This document shows, one piece after another, positions 1-13,375 of a DNA stretch of 64,000 nt. Source of the stretch: Deroplatys truncata (lineage: Eukaryota; Arthropoda; Insecta; Mantodea; Mantidae); contig CM060990.1 of assembly GCA_030765065.1 (NCBI GenBank), positions 414,107,198-414,171,197 on the forward strand, written 5' to 3'. How positions within the stretch are numbered: the stretch's first letter is position 1; every line of letters begins with the position of its first letter. A model generated the notes under the pieces. That model did no database searches. It worked only from the letters and a program-made list of their open reading frames with translations, and was not told where the DNA came from. A program made the position numbers and the translations under genes.

Positions 1-2139
1 TTGATGCAGACGGATTTTTCTGCGGAGAAATTGAAGCAGTTGTCGTTACTCCAGGCGCAGAGACAGCCGATACAGCTCTGGAGACGGCGTTCGAACAGAC
101 AGGTCCGGCGTGAACTGCAATAGATCGCAAAATAGTCAACAAAAACGGACGATGAAATGGCAGGTGGAATGCAATCAACAATTGGAATGATAACGATCGT
201 AAAATGTGTGACACTGAGTACAGAGCCCTGCGGTACCCCGTTCTCTTGAATAAAACTACTGGATAAAACCGAGCCCACACGTGCACGAAAGACGCGATTC
301 GTCATAAACAATCTAAGAAATATGGGAAGACGACCACGGAAATTCTATGCGTGGTGTGTACGTAAAATGCCGCCCTTTCAACAAGTGTCATAAGGTTTCT
401 CCAGGTCAAGAACTACAGCCACTGTTTGACACTTTCTCAGAAATCCGTTTATAATATGCGTCGACAGAGACACCTGATGGTCGACGATAGAGCGATGGCG
501 ACGAAATTCGCACTGAACTTTGGCCAGAAGTTTCTGAGACTCAAACCACCATGTCAACTGCCCGTTGATCATGCGCTCCATCACATTGCAAAGGCAACTG
601 GTGAGGGAGATAGGGCGGTAAATGGAAGTTAGTTGGTGATCCTTCCCAGACTTAAGTATAGGGACAATGGTGGCTTCGCGCCAAACGGGAGGAAAAAGGC
701 CGTCTTGCCAAATACGGTTTTAGACCTGTAAGAGAAAGAGTTTACTATCGAATGAAAGCGTCTTTAATATCAGGACATGAATGCCGTCCGGCCCAGGAGT
801 GGAGTGCCTAGACCAATGAAGAGCGTGCTCCAGCTCCCTCATTGTGTGAAGTTCATTATAACACTACGTATTAGAGGACCGAAAATTATAGGTCTCAGTT
901 TCCAGCCGGTGTTTGAGCATGCGAAACCCGGCGGAATAATGGTCTGAATTGGAAACCGCCTCAAAGGCACCACTCAGAGTGTTAACAATGGCAGCCGTTA
1001 CCACTATGGTGGCATTGGAAACCTGAAGGCCAGAAACAGTACAATGCGACACTGTACCTGAGAAGAGACGAGGTTTATCCCAACCAACAGATGAAGGCGT
1101 GAAGCGGGTAAAAGACTCGACAAAACGAGTCTAGGACGCCTTCTTGCTATCCTGAATAATACGACGGGCACTGGCGCGCGATTGTTTAAAAGTAACCAAA
1201 TTATCAAGTGTAGGGTGTCGCCGAAAGACCCTAAGTGCAGTTCTACGTTCACAAGCGGCAACCCGACACTCCTCGTTCCACCAAGGAAGAGGAATCCGTC
1301 GATGGTGAGAGGACAAACGTGGAGTTGTGCGTTCGGCGGCAGATAGAATCGTAGACGCAAGGTGCTGCACCATTTAGTTAACGCCAGTGAAGGGCTGGTC
1401 CGCAAAAGACACGAGGCTGGAATACAATTTCCAGTCGGCTTTTCTTAATATGCAGGTAGGTACACTGGAATGCTGCACGTGGTGAGACAAAAGTGAAACG
1501 ATGAAGGGTTAATGGACGCTGGAGTAGGTGTCAGCGACGACGTTCCACTGCAGACGACTAACAAGCTGGATGAAGCAAACAACAGGGTCTAAGTGAGACA
1601 ATGTACCAGAAGAATCAGAAATAAAATTAGGTTCACCTGTAATAAGGCTAGAGAGGTTAAACTGATAAAAAATGTCGAAAGGAAGAGTTCTCCTCGCACA
1701 ACGCGTTGGCGAACCCCACAGGGGTGATGCGCATTAAAATCCCCCAACAGAAGAAAAGGTGTTGGGAGACCGGAGAAGAGATCTCCAAAGTCCGCCTGAG
1801 CTAGGGGACACAATGGAGGTGAATACACAAAGCAAACAGAGATGAAAACAACGGGTAAGTGAAGGCGAACGGCAACACCTTGCAAGTCGGATGTAGGTAT
1901 AAAAGTTTAAAAATGAACGTGGTTACGCTCCAATATCATAACACATCCATATGCAGGAGTACCCTCCTCCGGTTCGAGATCGTAGCTAACCGGAGTATAT
2001 CCTCGGAGCTCAAAAGGATCGTGAAGGCGAAGCTTAGTCTCCTGCAAACACACGACCATAGGTGAATGGGAACGCAATAAAATTGCAATTCCGCCTTATG
2101 CGATGGCACACCACGTAAATTCCAGTTCAGGATAGACAT
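1..2139 (-). pseudogene. LINE copy 1 ORF2 remnant (endonuclease + part of RT)
   Basis: The start is recognisable at 2139 (MSILNWNLRGV), matching the MAILTWNVRGV start of better copies. An APE-type endonuclease follows, with the LLLGDFNAHH motif near 1750-1780, then the linker with the WWNEE(C) motif near 1290 and part of the RT up to the SAEKSVCIN region at the window edge. The frame is broken repeatedly, so no functional product is expected. Known for the family: the endonuclease nicks target DNA and the RT copies element RNA at the nick. Confidence 0.85.
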
Positions 2140-2159
2140 GAATAAAAGGGATAAACTGT

Positions 2160-3395
2160 CTACTTCGAAGGGCGGCTTAAAATAACCTTGTGCTTAACCT
2201 TTGGGATCGAGATTTTGGTATGGAGTTGGTCAGACTCCGTATGCTTCCTCGAAATGAGGGCCCACACGCGCAGTTCCAGAAACCGATTCATGCGCCGTGA
2301 ATCGTTTCTGGGTGGCAATGGGTGATGGGGACCACTGAGCGTGGCTTGTCCCAGGAGCGTCTTGGGGCAGCGATCTTCGAAGAGGAGAAGGTGAACTTCT
2401 CTTATCGCACGCACGCGGAGGGTCTTTCAAAAAATCTTCCTTGCGTAGTTTCTGCTTGGACTTCTTATCACTGCCTTGGGACTTCATAACCATAGGAGCA
2501 GCTTTAGCTGGCTGAATAACTATAGAAGAAATGAACTGCCGGATGGTAGTGACGGTTTATTCAGTCATGGTCCAGGTCTGAGTTTCGACATCTACTCGTG
2601 GTACTGGCGAGGCAACAACAGAGCTAAATGTACCAGATCGCAGGAGCGAAGGCTGGCGCGCATGGTAACGCCTCCAGGCTTCAGCGAAGGAGAGTTTTTC
2701 CTTTACCCGGATCTCCTGGATCGCCTTCTCGTCCAAGTTGAACAGGTACCTTCATGTAAGGGCTGGATGCTCGATGGGCAGATGGTAACGGCACTCTTAC
2801 ATGAGACTTGCCAATGCCCAAAACGTTGGCATTTAAAACAACGCAGAGGTCTAGGAATATAAGTCCTCACAGAAATCCGTTCGTACCCTACTGAAATGTT
2901 CGTGGGCAGATCGACGCCATCAAATGTTATAAACAGGTAGGAGTGGGTACCAATACGCCGTCGCGTTTGCCCTGCACTCGATGAACCGCTGTCACCTTCT
3001 GGTCTGCAAGATATTCTACCAGGTCCTCGTCTGATATACCATCGAGGCTATGCGTGGTGACAACGGCCCGACAGGAATTGAAGGTGCGGTGCTTCTCAAC
3101 ACGGATGGGATAACCGTGGAGAAGCGTGGCACGCAACAATGTCTCACTTTGTTGATCGGACTTACTCTGAACCAAGAATGAACCGTTGCGTAGGCGAGCG
3201 CAGGAATGAATAGGACCAGCGATTGAGTCAATGCCCTTCTGGATGATAAAAGCGTTCACCTTCTCGAATGATTGTCCTTCCTCTGTAGGGTAATCATTAA
3301 GTTACAACCAGCTGTTGGCGGTGCTACGTCTGTTACATTAACTTTTCGGCGCTTGTTGTTTATAATGGAGAAAGGGTGCTCTATAGCGAAATAAA
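2160..3395 (-). pseudogene. LINE copy 1 ORF1 remnant
   Basis: Fragments of the nucleic-acid-binding ORF1 protein are readable in shifting frames: an N-terminal part with NAFIIQKGIDSIAGPIHSC at 2927-3259 and the basic Pro/Ser-rich C-terminal part at 2160-2490. The zinc-knuckle segment lies at about 2680-2880 but is frameshifted. The normal start region near 3395 has lost the segment that encodes the first methionine in other copies. Confidence 0.8.
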
Positions 3396-3993
3396 TCCTC
3401 CGACCTTGGGCTCTGACTTCCCGGGCGTTACCCCGTCTTGGGTGAGTGGCCTATTTATACCCGTCTCACTCCAGGGTCACACCTACCAGAACATAGACAG
3501 AGGGTTTCAATCGCCGCAAGAAGTCAGCTGCTCATGCAATGGCCCCCCGCGAGACTGCAGTTTAACAGCGGATACGAACACAAACCCTACATGACGACCC
3601 CAGGTGGTGGAGATGACACCATTACCCACTCAATCAGCTGCGCACCTAGCGCGCGGATATCCGTCAGGTTCTGTCCACGGAGGATTAAATAAAACGGGTA
3701 AAAGAAACTAAACGTTTGTGTGTGTTTGCACGCAAGGTAGGCCGGTGAAGAAGAAAAAGAAATGTGTAAATGAATGAACGTGGGACGAAATTTGCGTAAA
3801 TAGAAGAGACGTAGGAAACAATGGCGAGGGGAGTCATGTAATAAAATGCATAGAAAGCACGAGTGTCTACACTGAATCCCCCGGTCACAAGAACGAACCC
3901 ACCTCGACCGGACGGGGATGAACGGATGAAGATGGCGATGAATGGTTCATGCACCCCGGATACGCCTTACCTGTACTCACATAAAATGAGCCC

Positions 3994-6144
3994 GTCTGTA
4001 TTCAAGGTGAGGGAAAACCGTCCGGCGCCAGAAATACAGACGGATTCTTCAGCGGAGAAATAAAGGCCGTTGGCGTTACTCCAGGCGTAGAACCGGTCGA
4101 TACAGCTCTGGAGAGGGTGTTCGAGCAGACAGGTCCGCTGTGAACTGCAATAAATGGCAAAATCGTCAACGAAAAGGAACGATGAAATGTCCGGGGTTAC
4201 AATCAACAATGTGGTTGATTGTAATCGCAAAAAGTGACAGACCGCGTTCAGAGCCGTGTTGTACACATTTCTCTGGAATAAAGCGACTAAATATAACCAC
4301 GCCCACACGTACAAGCAAGGCGCGGTCCGTCATAATCCTCCGAAGAAATATGGGAAAACGACCGCGTATATTCCATGCGTGGAGAGTACGTAAAATGCCG
4401 CCCCTCCAACAAGTGTCATAAGCTTTCTGCATGTCAAATAACGCAGCCACTCTTTGTCACTTTCTCAGAAATCCGTTCATAGTATGCGTCGACAAAGACA
4501 CCAGATGGTCGACAATAGTGCGATGGCGACGAAATCCGTTATGAGCGTTCGCTAGAAGCTACTGAGTCTCAAGCCACCATGTCAACTGCCCGTTGATCAT
4601 GCATTCCATCACCTTGCAAATGCAACTGGTGAGGCAAACAGGGCGGTAGCTGGAAGGTAGTTGGCGATCCTTTTCAGGCTTAAGTATAGGGACAATGGTG
4701 ACTTCGCTCCAAACAGAAGGAAAAAAGCGGTCTTGCCAAATACGGTTATAGGCCTAACAGAGATAGAGCTTACTGTCGGCAGAAAGGTTCTTTAACATCA
4801 GCAAATGAATGCCGTCCTGGCCGGGAGCGGAGTGCCTAGAGCAATGGAGAACATGCTCCAGCTCCCTCATTGTAAAAATTTCATTATAACACTCCGTATT
4901 AGCAGACCGAAAATTATAATTCTCGGAATCCTAATGGTCTTTGAGAGAGCGAAAGCCGGCGGAATAATCGGCAGCAGCCAGAGTGTTAGCAAAGGCAGCC
5001 GGAACCACTACGGAGGCATTGGAAACCTTAAGGCCAGACACAGCACATTGCGACACTTTACCGGAGAAGCGATGAAGTTTATTCCAAACAACAGAGGAAG
5101 GCGTGAAGCGATTAAAAGAGTCGACAAAACGAGGCCAGGACGCCTACTTGCTGTCCCGAATAATGCGACGAGCCCTGGCGCGTGATTGTTTAAAGGTAAC
5201 CAAATTATCAAGCGTGGACTGTCACGGGAAGACCCTAAACGCAGTTGTACGATCACGAACGGCGTCGCGACAAGCCTCGTTCCACAACGGAACAGGAATA
5301 CGCCGAGGTTAAGAAGATGAACGGGGAATCGTGCATTCGGCGGCAGGTAGAATTGCAGACGAAAGAGCAGCAACATTCGTTTCACGTCAGATAAGTTCTG
5401 GTCCTGAAAACACACGAGGTTGCAATACAATCCCCAGTCGGCTTTTCTGAATATCCAGGTACGTACTTTGGAATGTTGGACGTGGTGAGACAAGAGAAAC
5501 GATGCCGGGGTAATAGTGGCTATAGTGGGTGTCAGCGACGACGTTCCACTGCACACGACTAACAAGCTAGACTGGGCAAACGGCAAGGTCCAAGCGAGAG
5601 AATGCACCAGAAGAATCAGAAAGAAAAGTAGGTTCACCTGCATTGAGGATGGAGAGGTTAAACTGATCAAAAATGGCAGAAAGAAGAGTTCCCCTCGCAC
5701 AAGCGCTTGGCGAATAGCCACAGGGTGTGATGGGCATTAAAATCTCCCAACAAAAGAAATGGTGTTGTGAGAGCGGAAAAGAGAAGTGTTAATGTCCACG
5801 TAAGCGAGGGGAGACGATGGAGGTGAATACGCAGAACAAAGAGAAAAGAAAAAACGGGAAAATTAAAGCCTAACGCCAACAGCCTGCAAGTCGGACGTAA
5901 GAGTGAGAGTTTGATAATGAACGTTGTTGCGCACTAATAACATGACAGCTCCATGAGCAGGAGTACACTCACCCGGTTCAAGATCGTAGCGAACCGGCGT
6001 ATAACCTCGGATATCAAAAGGATCGTGAGGGCGAAGCTTATTCTCCTGCAAACGCACGACCATAGGTGAGTGGGAACGCAACAAATGTTGTAGTTCTGCC
6101 CTATGCGACCATACACCACGTAAATTCCAGGTCAGGATAGCAAT
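3994..6144 (-). pseudogene. LINE copy 2 ORF2 remnant
   Basis: Contains RT blocks (QKAYDTCWRGGILRTL near 4400, FVDDFAIYCSS near 4160) and endonuclease blocks (LLLGDFNAHH near 5740, LQENKLRPHDPFD near 6030), spread over three frames. The start codon has become ATT (minus strand 6144-6142), so even initiation is lost. It is decayed and non-functional. Confidence 0.83.
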
Positions 6145-6179
6145 GAATAAAAGGGATAAACTTTCTACTTAGAAGGGCG

Positions 6180-7035
6180 CCTAAAAATTACCTTTTGATT
6201 AACCTTGGGGTTCGGGCTGTTGGTATGGAGTCGGTCAGACTACATGGGCTCCTCGAAGGGAGGCCCCACGCGCTCAGCACCAGAAACCGATTCAAGCGCC
6301 GAGAATCGGTATTGGGTGGCAACGGTTGAAGGGTACCGCTGAGCGCGGCTTGTCCCATGATGCCCCTGGGACTGCGATCTTCCAGGAGGATAAGGTGAAG
6401 TTTTCTTACCGCGCGAACACGGAGGAGCTTTCGAAATTCTTCCCTTTGAAGTTTCTTCTTTGGCTTCTTTTGGGCGGCTTGAGACTTCAGAGCCTTAGGA
6501 CCAGCTTTTGATGGCCTGATAACCGTGCTAGAGACGGACGGCCAGATGACAGTGGAGGTCAATGCAGTCATGGTCCAGGTCTGTGTTTCGGCATCCTTTA
6601 GGGGTCCTGGCGAGGCAACAACAAACTGCTGTCACCTTTCGTTGTGAAAGGTATTCGACTAGGTCATCGTCCGATATGCCATCGAGGCTCTACGTGATGA
6701 CGATGCCTCGACAAGAATTCAAGATGCGGTGCTTCTCAACACGAACGGGATAACCGTGGAGAAGCGTAGCGCGCAACAAGGTTTTAGTTTGTTGATCGGA
6801 CTTGCTTTGTACTAATAATGATCCTTTTCGAAGATGAGTTCAGGAACTAACCGGACCAGCAATGGAGCCAATGCCCTTCTGTACTATAAAAGGGCTCAAC
6901 TTCTCAACCACTGTCCTTCCTCTGTTGGTGCAATGACTAAGCAGCAACCAAATGTTGGCGGTGCTACTTCTGTTGCAAATACGTTTCGGCGCTTGTTATT
7001 AATAATGGAGAAAGGCGGCTCCATAGCGAACGAAA
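6180..7035 (-). pseudogene. LINE copy 2 ORF1, zinc-knuckle region deleted
   Basis: The basic C-terminal part (6188-6571) and a piece of the N-terminal part (about 6640-7030) are joined near 6630. The roughly 0.7 kb in between, present in other copies and encoding the three CCHC-type zinc knuckles, is missing. The frames are also broken. Confidence 0.8.
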
Positions 7036-7658
7036 TCCTCCACCATTACAACCGTTTCCGGCTTCGGGCCCTGACTTCCCGGGCGTTACCCCGGCTTGGG
7101 TGAGTGGCCTATCTATACCAGACTGACCCCAGGTTCACACCACCCAGAACATAGACAGAGGGACCCAATGGCCGTCGGAAGTCAGCAGCTCATGCAATGG
7201 TCCCCGCGTGATTGCAGTTGAACAGTGGATACGAACACAAGCCCTACATGGCGACCCCGGGTGGTGGGGATGACGCTATTACCCACTCACCCAGCTGCGC
7301 ACACAGTGCGCGGGTATCCGTCAGGCTGTGTCCACGGAAGATTAAAAGAAAACGGTAAAATAAATAAAAACTGTGTGGGCGTTTCGCACGCAAGATAGGC
7401 TGGCGAGGAAGGAAAAGAGATGTGTAAATGAATTGTCGTGGTGCGAACTGTTCGTACAGAGAGAGTTAAGGGAAGAACGATTGCGAGGGGCGGCATAAAC
7501 GAAATGTAAGGAAAGCACGAGAGCTTACCCTGAGTCCCCGTGGTCACGAGGACGAACCCACCTCGACCGGACGAGGGTGGTTGGATGATGATTGCGATGA
7601 TTGGCCAAGGCTCCCCGGGTACGCCAAACCCGTACTCACATAAGGTGAGTCCCTGGGG

Positions 7659-8130
7659 TGACCTTACATGATGTCTTCCTATTGGAGGCTACTCATGGTT
7701 GTCCTGTAAGACCACCTTGACCCTTCTATCCTCTTCAGGTGGCCATATTCCATGGCTATCGAGACCATGTCATTCCTGCCGGTTTGTCTCATGATTATCT
7801 TGTTTCTTATTCTGTCTTATTACATGCAGTATCTTGCGTTCCATTTTTCTTTGGCAGGTCTGTAGCATACTTTGTGTGTTGTCATTCATTAATCAAGTTT
7901 AACAGCCATACAGTAGCACTGGTATCACACAGGTATCCAGCACTTCTGCCTTTAGGCTTGTCATTTGGAGTGTGTCATTCAGGATGTGCTTTAGGATCTA
8001 ATTCTTCTTTTGATTTATTTTCTGTGTTCGTTTGAAGGGCTAGCTGTTATCCTAGGTAGAGGAATTCTGTTGTATACTGTATTGGAACATGGTTGATCAT
8101 GACTGCCATTTGTCATAATCCTGGTCTTCG
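7659..8130. other. Unassigned spacer between LINE copies 2 and 3
   Basis: About 470 bp that does not resemble the LINE. It contains pyrimidine-rich runs and an open plus-strand stretch (7739-8035) with no recognisable domain and a Val/Ser/Cys-rich, low-information composition. I see no RNA gene or terminal repeats. It may be host intron or an unrecognised old repeat. Confidence 0.5.
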
Positions 8131-8969
8131 TGATGATGATGATGATGATGATTGTATGGGGGTTAAGGGCGCTAAACATCTAAGGTCATCAGCGGCCCTA
8201 CAATGTATAAAATTTAAAATCCAGAAACTAAAATACGGGACACAAACCCACTTGGTCTAAAAAATAAAAACATATCAAATTCTAAAAACTACCACACCAA
8301 AAAAATGATAAATCAGACAATGAAAGATTAAACTACGTGTCAGGAACTGTAGAAGTCAAGTGACTAGAGCTCCATATGTCCCCAGGAGAGAACAGCCCCC
8401 CATTAAGACGAACAATATAAAATCACAAAAATAAAAGACGCTCAGCGCCTTATATGCGTCGAATAAAACCACTGTCACTGATGAAACGTAAAAGACATTC
8501 TACAGTATGCGTGTCTTCTGCCAAAACGTTGGCTATGACAAAAGGCAGAGACACAGAACGCGCAATTAAGCTAAAACCTGACACTGTTAAAATGTGACGC
8601 ACCGTTAAGAGCGCATCACACTGCTCACAGAGCGGTGCGGATTCATCACTGAGCAGGTATCTATGACTAAACGGGCAATGTCCAATTCGTAAACGAGCTA
8701 AATTTACCTCTTCCCGACGAGAAGAACGAGAAGAGGTACTCCAGATTAACGGGAGAGGTTTAACCTCCCGCAACTTGTTCCCCAGGAGGGCCGTTTACTC
8801 ATCACTCCATAGCGAGAGGATGCGGTGTTGTAAAATAACATAAATATCCGTGGAAGGAACAACAGAGGTTAAACATCTGGGTGATAAAATTACGGATTTC
8901 TGCAGCGGCGTCGACAGACTCGTTACCTGAAATGCCCACATGACCCGAAATTCACACAAAGGAGACGCT
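8131..8969 (-). mobile_element. LINE copy 3, 5'-truncated in RNase H
   Basis: From left to right: a (TGA)n tail at 8131-8152, the 3'UTR hairpin (one base off perfect: GCGGCCCT), the 3'UTR, and the C-terminal part of ORF2. ORF2 retains the C-terminal finger LCEQCDALLTVRHILT (about 8590-8640) and part of RNase H up to AAGGAGACGCT at 8969. It stops there against the tail of copy 4. The 5' truncation against a neighbour's tail fits insertion into that tail. Confidence 0.87.
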
Positions 8970-9287
8970 TGTTAGATGGATGGTTGGATGAGATGGGGAT
9001 TAAGGGCGCCAAACATCTAAGGTCATCAGCGCCCTACAAAGTATAAAATTTAAAATCCAAAAACTAAAATACGGGACACAAACCCACTTAGTGTAAAACA
9101 CTAAAAGCAAGACAGTATATTGTAAAAGACACCAGCCTAAAAACGTGGCAAATAAAACAATAAAAGCGTAAACGACGTATGAGGAAGTGTAGAAGTCAAG
9201 TGACAAGAGCGTCCCACGTCCGCCGGGGAGAGGAGCACCATTAAAACAGACAAAAGAAAATCGAAAATCTAAAAGACGCACAGCACA

Positions 9288-12083
9288 TCAAATGCCCCGA
9301 CTGAAACCACTGTCACTAATGAAACGTAGAAGACATTCTACAGCATGCGCGTCGTCTACCAAAACGTTGGCCATGCAAACAGGCAGAAACAAACGAACGC
9401 GCAAATGGGCTGAAACCTGACACACTGCTAAGATGTGACGCACCGTTAAGGGCGCATCACAATGCTCACAGACCGGTGCGGGGTCACCACTGAGCAGGTG
9501 GTTATGGCCAAGAAGGCAATGACCGATACGTGAACGAGTTGAAATTACCTCTTCCCGACAAAAAGAACGAGAAGAGGTAACCCAGACTAACGGAAGAGGT
9601 TTAACCTCCCGCAACTTTTTCCCCCAGAGGGCCGTCCATTCATCGTGCCAAAGCAAGAGGATACGGTGACGTAAAACAACATAAAAATCCGTGGAAGGAA
9701 CAACAGAGGTAAAACATCTGGGTGATAAAATTGCCGATTTGGCAGCGGCGTCGGCAACCTCGTTCCCCGAGATGCTCACATGACCTGGAATCCGCATGAA
9801 GGAGACGCTGATGCCAGAAACACCCAACGAGTGAAGGAGATCATGTATGCGCTGTACGAGAAATGGTAATTGTACAGCGCGTTGATAGTCTGAAGGGTAA
9901 CCAGAAGGTCCGTAGAACCAACACAGTGCCTTAAGTCGTGCCGCTGTATGTGTAAAAGAGACTGATAAACACTAAAACGTTCGGCGGTAAAAATCGAGCA
10001 TTGCTATGGTAAACAACAGGTAAAACTGTGTGGACCGAAAATAAAGGCATACCTTATTACAACATCAGTCATAAACCCATCAGCATATATAAAATGACAA
10101 TTCCCGAATTGCGCATGAAGTTCTAAAAAGGCGGAGCTAAGGATTGAAGAAGGGGTCTCATTCATCGGCATCGACGTTAACCCAAGGAGACAGTGGGCTT
10201 AAGCGCGCAACCAAGGAGGAAAACGCGTTTCCCCTCTGGGAAGGGCAGGCGCTGGCCTAACGTACAAATGTCAAAGAAGCTGTCGAAATCGAACCCCTGG
10301 AGAGAGCAATGCAAAGAAGCTAACTAAATATTGCCAATCAGGAGAAGTCTCAAAAAAACTCGAAGAACGGGTGGTCAGGCAAGCTTGAGAGTCGACATGC
10401 ATAGATGCACGAAAGCATCTCACGCCTGAAGGACAGCGGAGACTCTGTAGCTTCAGCATACAGACTGGGTACAGGGCTGGATGGAAAGGGCCCGTAGCTA
10501 ACCTTATGCCACGATGGTGAATTGCATTAAGGCGACGTAACACAGATGGTGTGCCAATGAATAGACAATGCACCCATAATCAAGCTTGGATCGATCCAAA
10601 GAGCGATAAAGAAACAAAAGGATAGTCCAATCAGCTCCCCAGGATGTGCCACTTAAAACCCGTAAAAGACTTAGACAACGGTCACACTTTGCTTTTAAAA
10701 AGGAAATGCACGAAGTCCAACACAACTTCCTATTAAAAATCAACCCCAAAAATTTCACCTCGTCTGAAAACGGAAGTACCTACGGCCCAAGATGGAGAGA
10801 GGGCGGAGTGAAATACCTTCGGCGCCAAAAGTTGATGCAGACGGATTTCTCGGCGGAGAAATTAAAGCCGTTGGCGTTACTACAGGCGTAGAGACGGTCG
10901 ATACAACTCTGGAGACGGCGTTCGAGTAGACAGGTCCGCCGTGAACTGCAATAAATGGCAAAATCATCAACAAAAAGGGACGAAGAAATGCCAGGTGGAA
11001 TACAATCAACAATGGGGTTGATAGCAATTGCAAAACGTGTGACACTGAGTAGAGAGCCCTGCGGTACTCCGTTCTCTTGAATAAAACTACTGGATAAAAC
11101 CGAGCCCACACGTACACGAAAGACGCGATCCGTCATAAACTCCCTAAGACCGCGGAAATTCCATGCATGTACTGTACGTAAATTGCCGCCCCTCCAACAA
11201 GTGTCATAAGGTTTCTCCAGGTAAATAAATACAGCCACTATTTGACACTTTCTCTGAAATCCGTTCATAATATGCGTCGACAGACACAAGATTGTAGACG
11301 GTAGAGGGATAGCGACGATATCCGCACTGAGCGTTCGCCAGAAGCTTCTGAGACTCAAGCCACCATGTCAACCGCCCGTTGATCATGCGCTCCATCACCT
11401 TGCAAAGGCAACTGGTGAGGGAGATAGGGCGGTAGCTGGAAGGTAGTTGGCGATCCTTCCCAAGCTGAAGTATAGGGACAATGTTGGCTTCGCGCCAAAC
11501 GGAAGGAAAAAGGCTCTCTTGCCAAGGACGGTGAAAGACCTGTAACAGAAAGAGTTTACTGTCGGCTGAAAGCTTCTTTAACATTACGATATGAATGCCG
11601 TTCGGCCCAGGAGCGGAGTGCGTAGAGCAATGGAGAGCGTACTCCAGCTCCCTCATTGTGAAAAGTTCATTATAACACTCCTTATTAGCAGTATGAAAAT
11701 TATATGTCTCGGAATCCAGCCGGTCTTTCAGAGCGCGAAAGACGGCGGAATAATGGCCTGAACTGGAAATTGCCTCAAAGACAGAACCCAGAGTGTTAGC
11801 AATGGTAGCCGGATTCAATATGGTGGCATTGGAAACCTGAAGGTCTGAAACAGTACAATTCGACATTTTACCTGAGAAGCGACGAAGTTTATCCCATGAG
11901 CAGGAGTAACCTCATCCGGTTCAAGATCGTAGCGAACCGGAGTATACCTTCGAAAATCAAAAGTTTCGTTAGGGCGAAGCTTGGTCTCCTGCAAACTCAC
12001 GACCATAGGTGAATGGGAACGCAATAAAAGTTGCAGTTCCGCCCTATGCCATCGTACACCACGTAAATTCCAGGTCAGGATAG
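9288..12083 (-). pseudogene. LINE copy 4 ORF2, endonuclease largely deleted
   Basis: RNase H is readable at 9288-9827 (IPGHVSISGNEVADAAAK; C-terminal finger VCEHCDAPLTVRHILAVC), and RT at about 10500-11866 (NGVPQGSLLSVT, FVDDFAIYCSSRR). At about 11897 the sequence jumps from the linker straight into the first 60 residues of the endonuclease (LQETKLRPNETFD). This removes roughly 0.8 kb, including the GDFNAHH and SDHYPC motifs. Several frameshifts are also present. Confidence 0.85.
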
Positions 12084-12109
12084 AATAAATAAAAGGGATA
12101 AACTTCTTA

Positions 12110-13375
12110 CTAAGAAAAGCGGCTCAAAATTACCTTGTGTTTAACCTTTGGGCTCGGGCTTTTGGTATGGAGTTGGTCAGATTCCATAGCCTCCTCAAAG
12201 GGAGGGCCTACGCACTCAGAGCCAGAAACCGTTTCAAGCGCCGAGAATCGGTTCTGGGCGGCGATGGGTGAGGGGTGCCGCTGAGCGCGGCTTGTCCCAG
12301 GAGCGTCCTGGGACTGCGACCTTCGAGGAGGGGATGGTGAACTTTTCTTACCGCGCGCACGCGAAGGGTCTTTCAGAAAATCTTCCCTACGAAGTTTCTG
12401 CTTTGGTTTCTCTTCAGCGGCTTGGGACATCAGTACTTTAGGACCAGCTTTAGAAGGCTTCATATCGTTGCTAGAAATGTACGGCCGGATGGTAGTGGCG
12501 GTCAATGCAGTTATGGTCCAGGTCTGTGTTTCGGCATCCTTCCGGGGTACAGGCGAGGCAACAACAAAGCTAAATGTACCCGATCGATGGAGCGAAGGCT
12601 GACGCGCATGGTAATTCCTCCGGTCCTCAGCGAAGGATAGTTTCTCCTGGATCGCCTTCTCATCCAAGTACCGCGGACAGTCGGCAAATGATACTGAATG
12701 AGACCCTTTGCAATTGACGCAGACGGGGGCTGTTTAACAGGTACCTTCGTGTGAGGGTTGGCTACATGATGCACAGATGGTAACGGTACTCTTACATGAG
12801 ACTTGCGTATGCCCAAAACGTTGGCATTTAAAACAACGCAGAGGTCTAGGAACATAAGGCCTCACAGCAATACGTTAGTACCTTGCTAAAATGCTCGTGG
12901 GCAGATGACGATGATGATGTTATAAACATGGTACGAGTGGGCACCAATACTCCGTCGCGTTTGGCCTGCACTCGATACACTGCTGTCACCTTTTGGTCTG
13001 AAGGATACTCTACGAGTTTATCGTCCGACATACCATCGAGGCTATGGGTGGTAACGACGCCTCGACAGAAATTCAATGTGTGGTGCTTCTCTACAAGGAT
13101 GGGATAACCGTGGAGAGGCGTATCGCGCAACAAGGTTTTACTCCGCTGATCGGACTTCGTTTGTGCCATTAAGGAACCATTCCGTAGACGAGTGCAGGAC
13201 TGAACCGCACCAGCAATAGCATCAATGCCATTCTGAATAATGAAAGGGTTCACCTTCCCAGTACTTTGTCCTTCTTATTATCGTGAAGTGAGGAAGTAAC
13301 AACCAGATGTCGGCGGTGCTACTTCTGTTACAATAACATTTCGGCACTTTGTTTATAATGGAGAACGGGTGCTCC
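12110..13375 (-). pseudogene. LINE copy 4 ORF1 remnant
   Basis: The C-terminal basic half is open from 12667 to 12110 (MDEKAIQEKLSFAEDRR onward). Upstream are the zinc knuckles in a shifted frame, with a stop inside the second knuckle (TTTAACAGG at about 12735), and the N-terminal half at 12846-13253. A gap near 12900 removes codons just before the knuckles. Confidence 0.82.

Larger units (their letters stand above)
1..3993 (-). mobile_element. LINE copy 1 (I-superfamily), 3' part outside window
   Basis: A decayed non-LTR retrotransposon read on the minus strand. The window opens inside the reverse transcriptase region. Going up in coordinate come the endonuclease, ORF1 and a 5'UTR that stops at the family 5' end, where the plus strand reads CTCACATAAAATGAGCCC near 3974-3993. 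It is more diverged than copies 12 and 15 and carries many frameshifts. Its 5' end abuts the middle of the RT region of copy 2, as expected if copy 1 inserted into copy 2; the other half of copy 2 would then lie left of the window. Confidence 0.9.
3994..7658 (-). mobile_element. LINE copy 2, 3'-deleted or interrupted, complete 5' end
   Basis: This minus-strand LINE begins abruptly inside the RT region at about 3994, against the 5' terminus of copy 1, and runs to a family 5' end with CTCACATAAGGTGAG at 7636-7650 and CCCTGGGG ending about 7658. A LINE with an intact 5' end but no 3' end is not a normal 5'-truncated insertion. The simplest reading is that it was split by copy 1. Confidence 0.88.

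Noticed and set aside
7739-8035. 98-codon plus-strand frame in the 7659-8130 spacer
   Set aside because: No recognisable domain, low-information composition, and no splice or promoter context.
8131-8152. Short trimer arrays as a possible CRISPR or telomeric repeat
   Set aside because: There are no spacers and the unit is not the insect telomere repeat TTAGG. The arrays sit exactly at LINE 3' ends and are tails.
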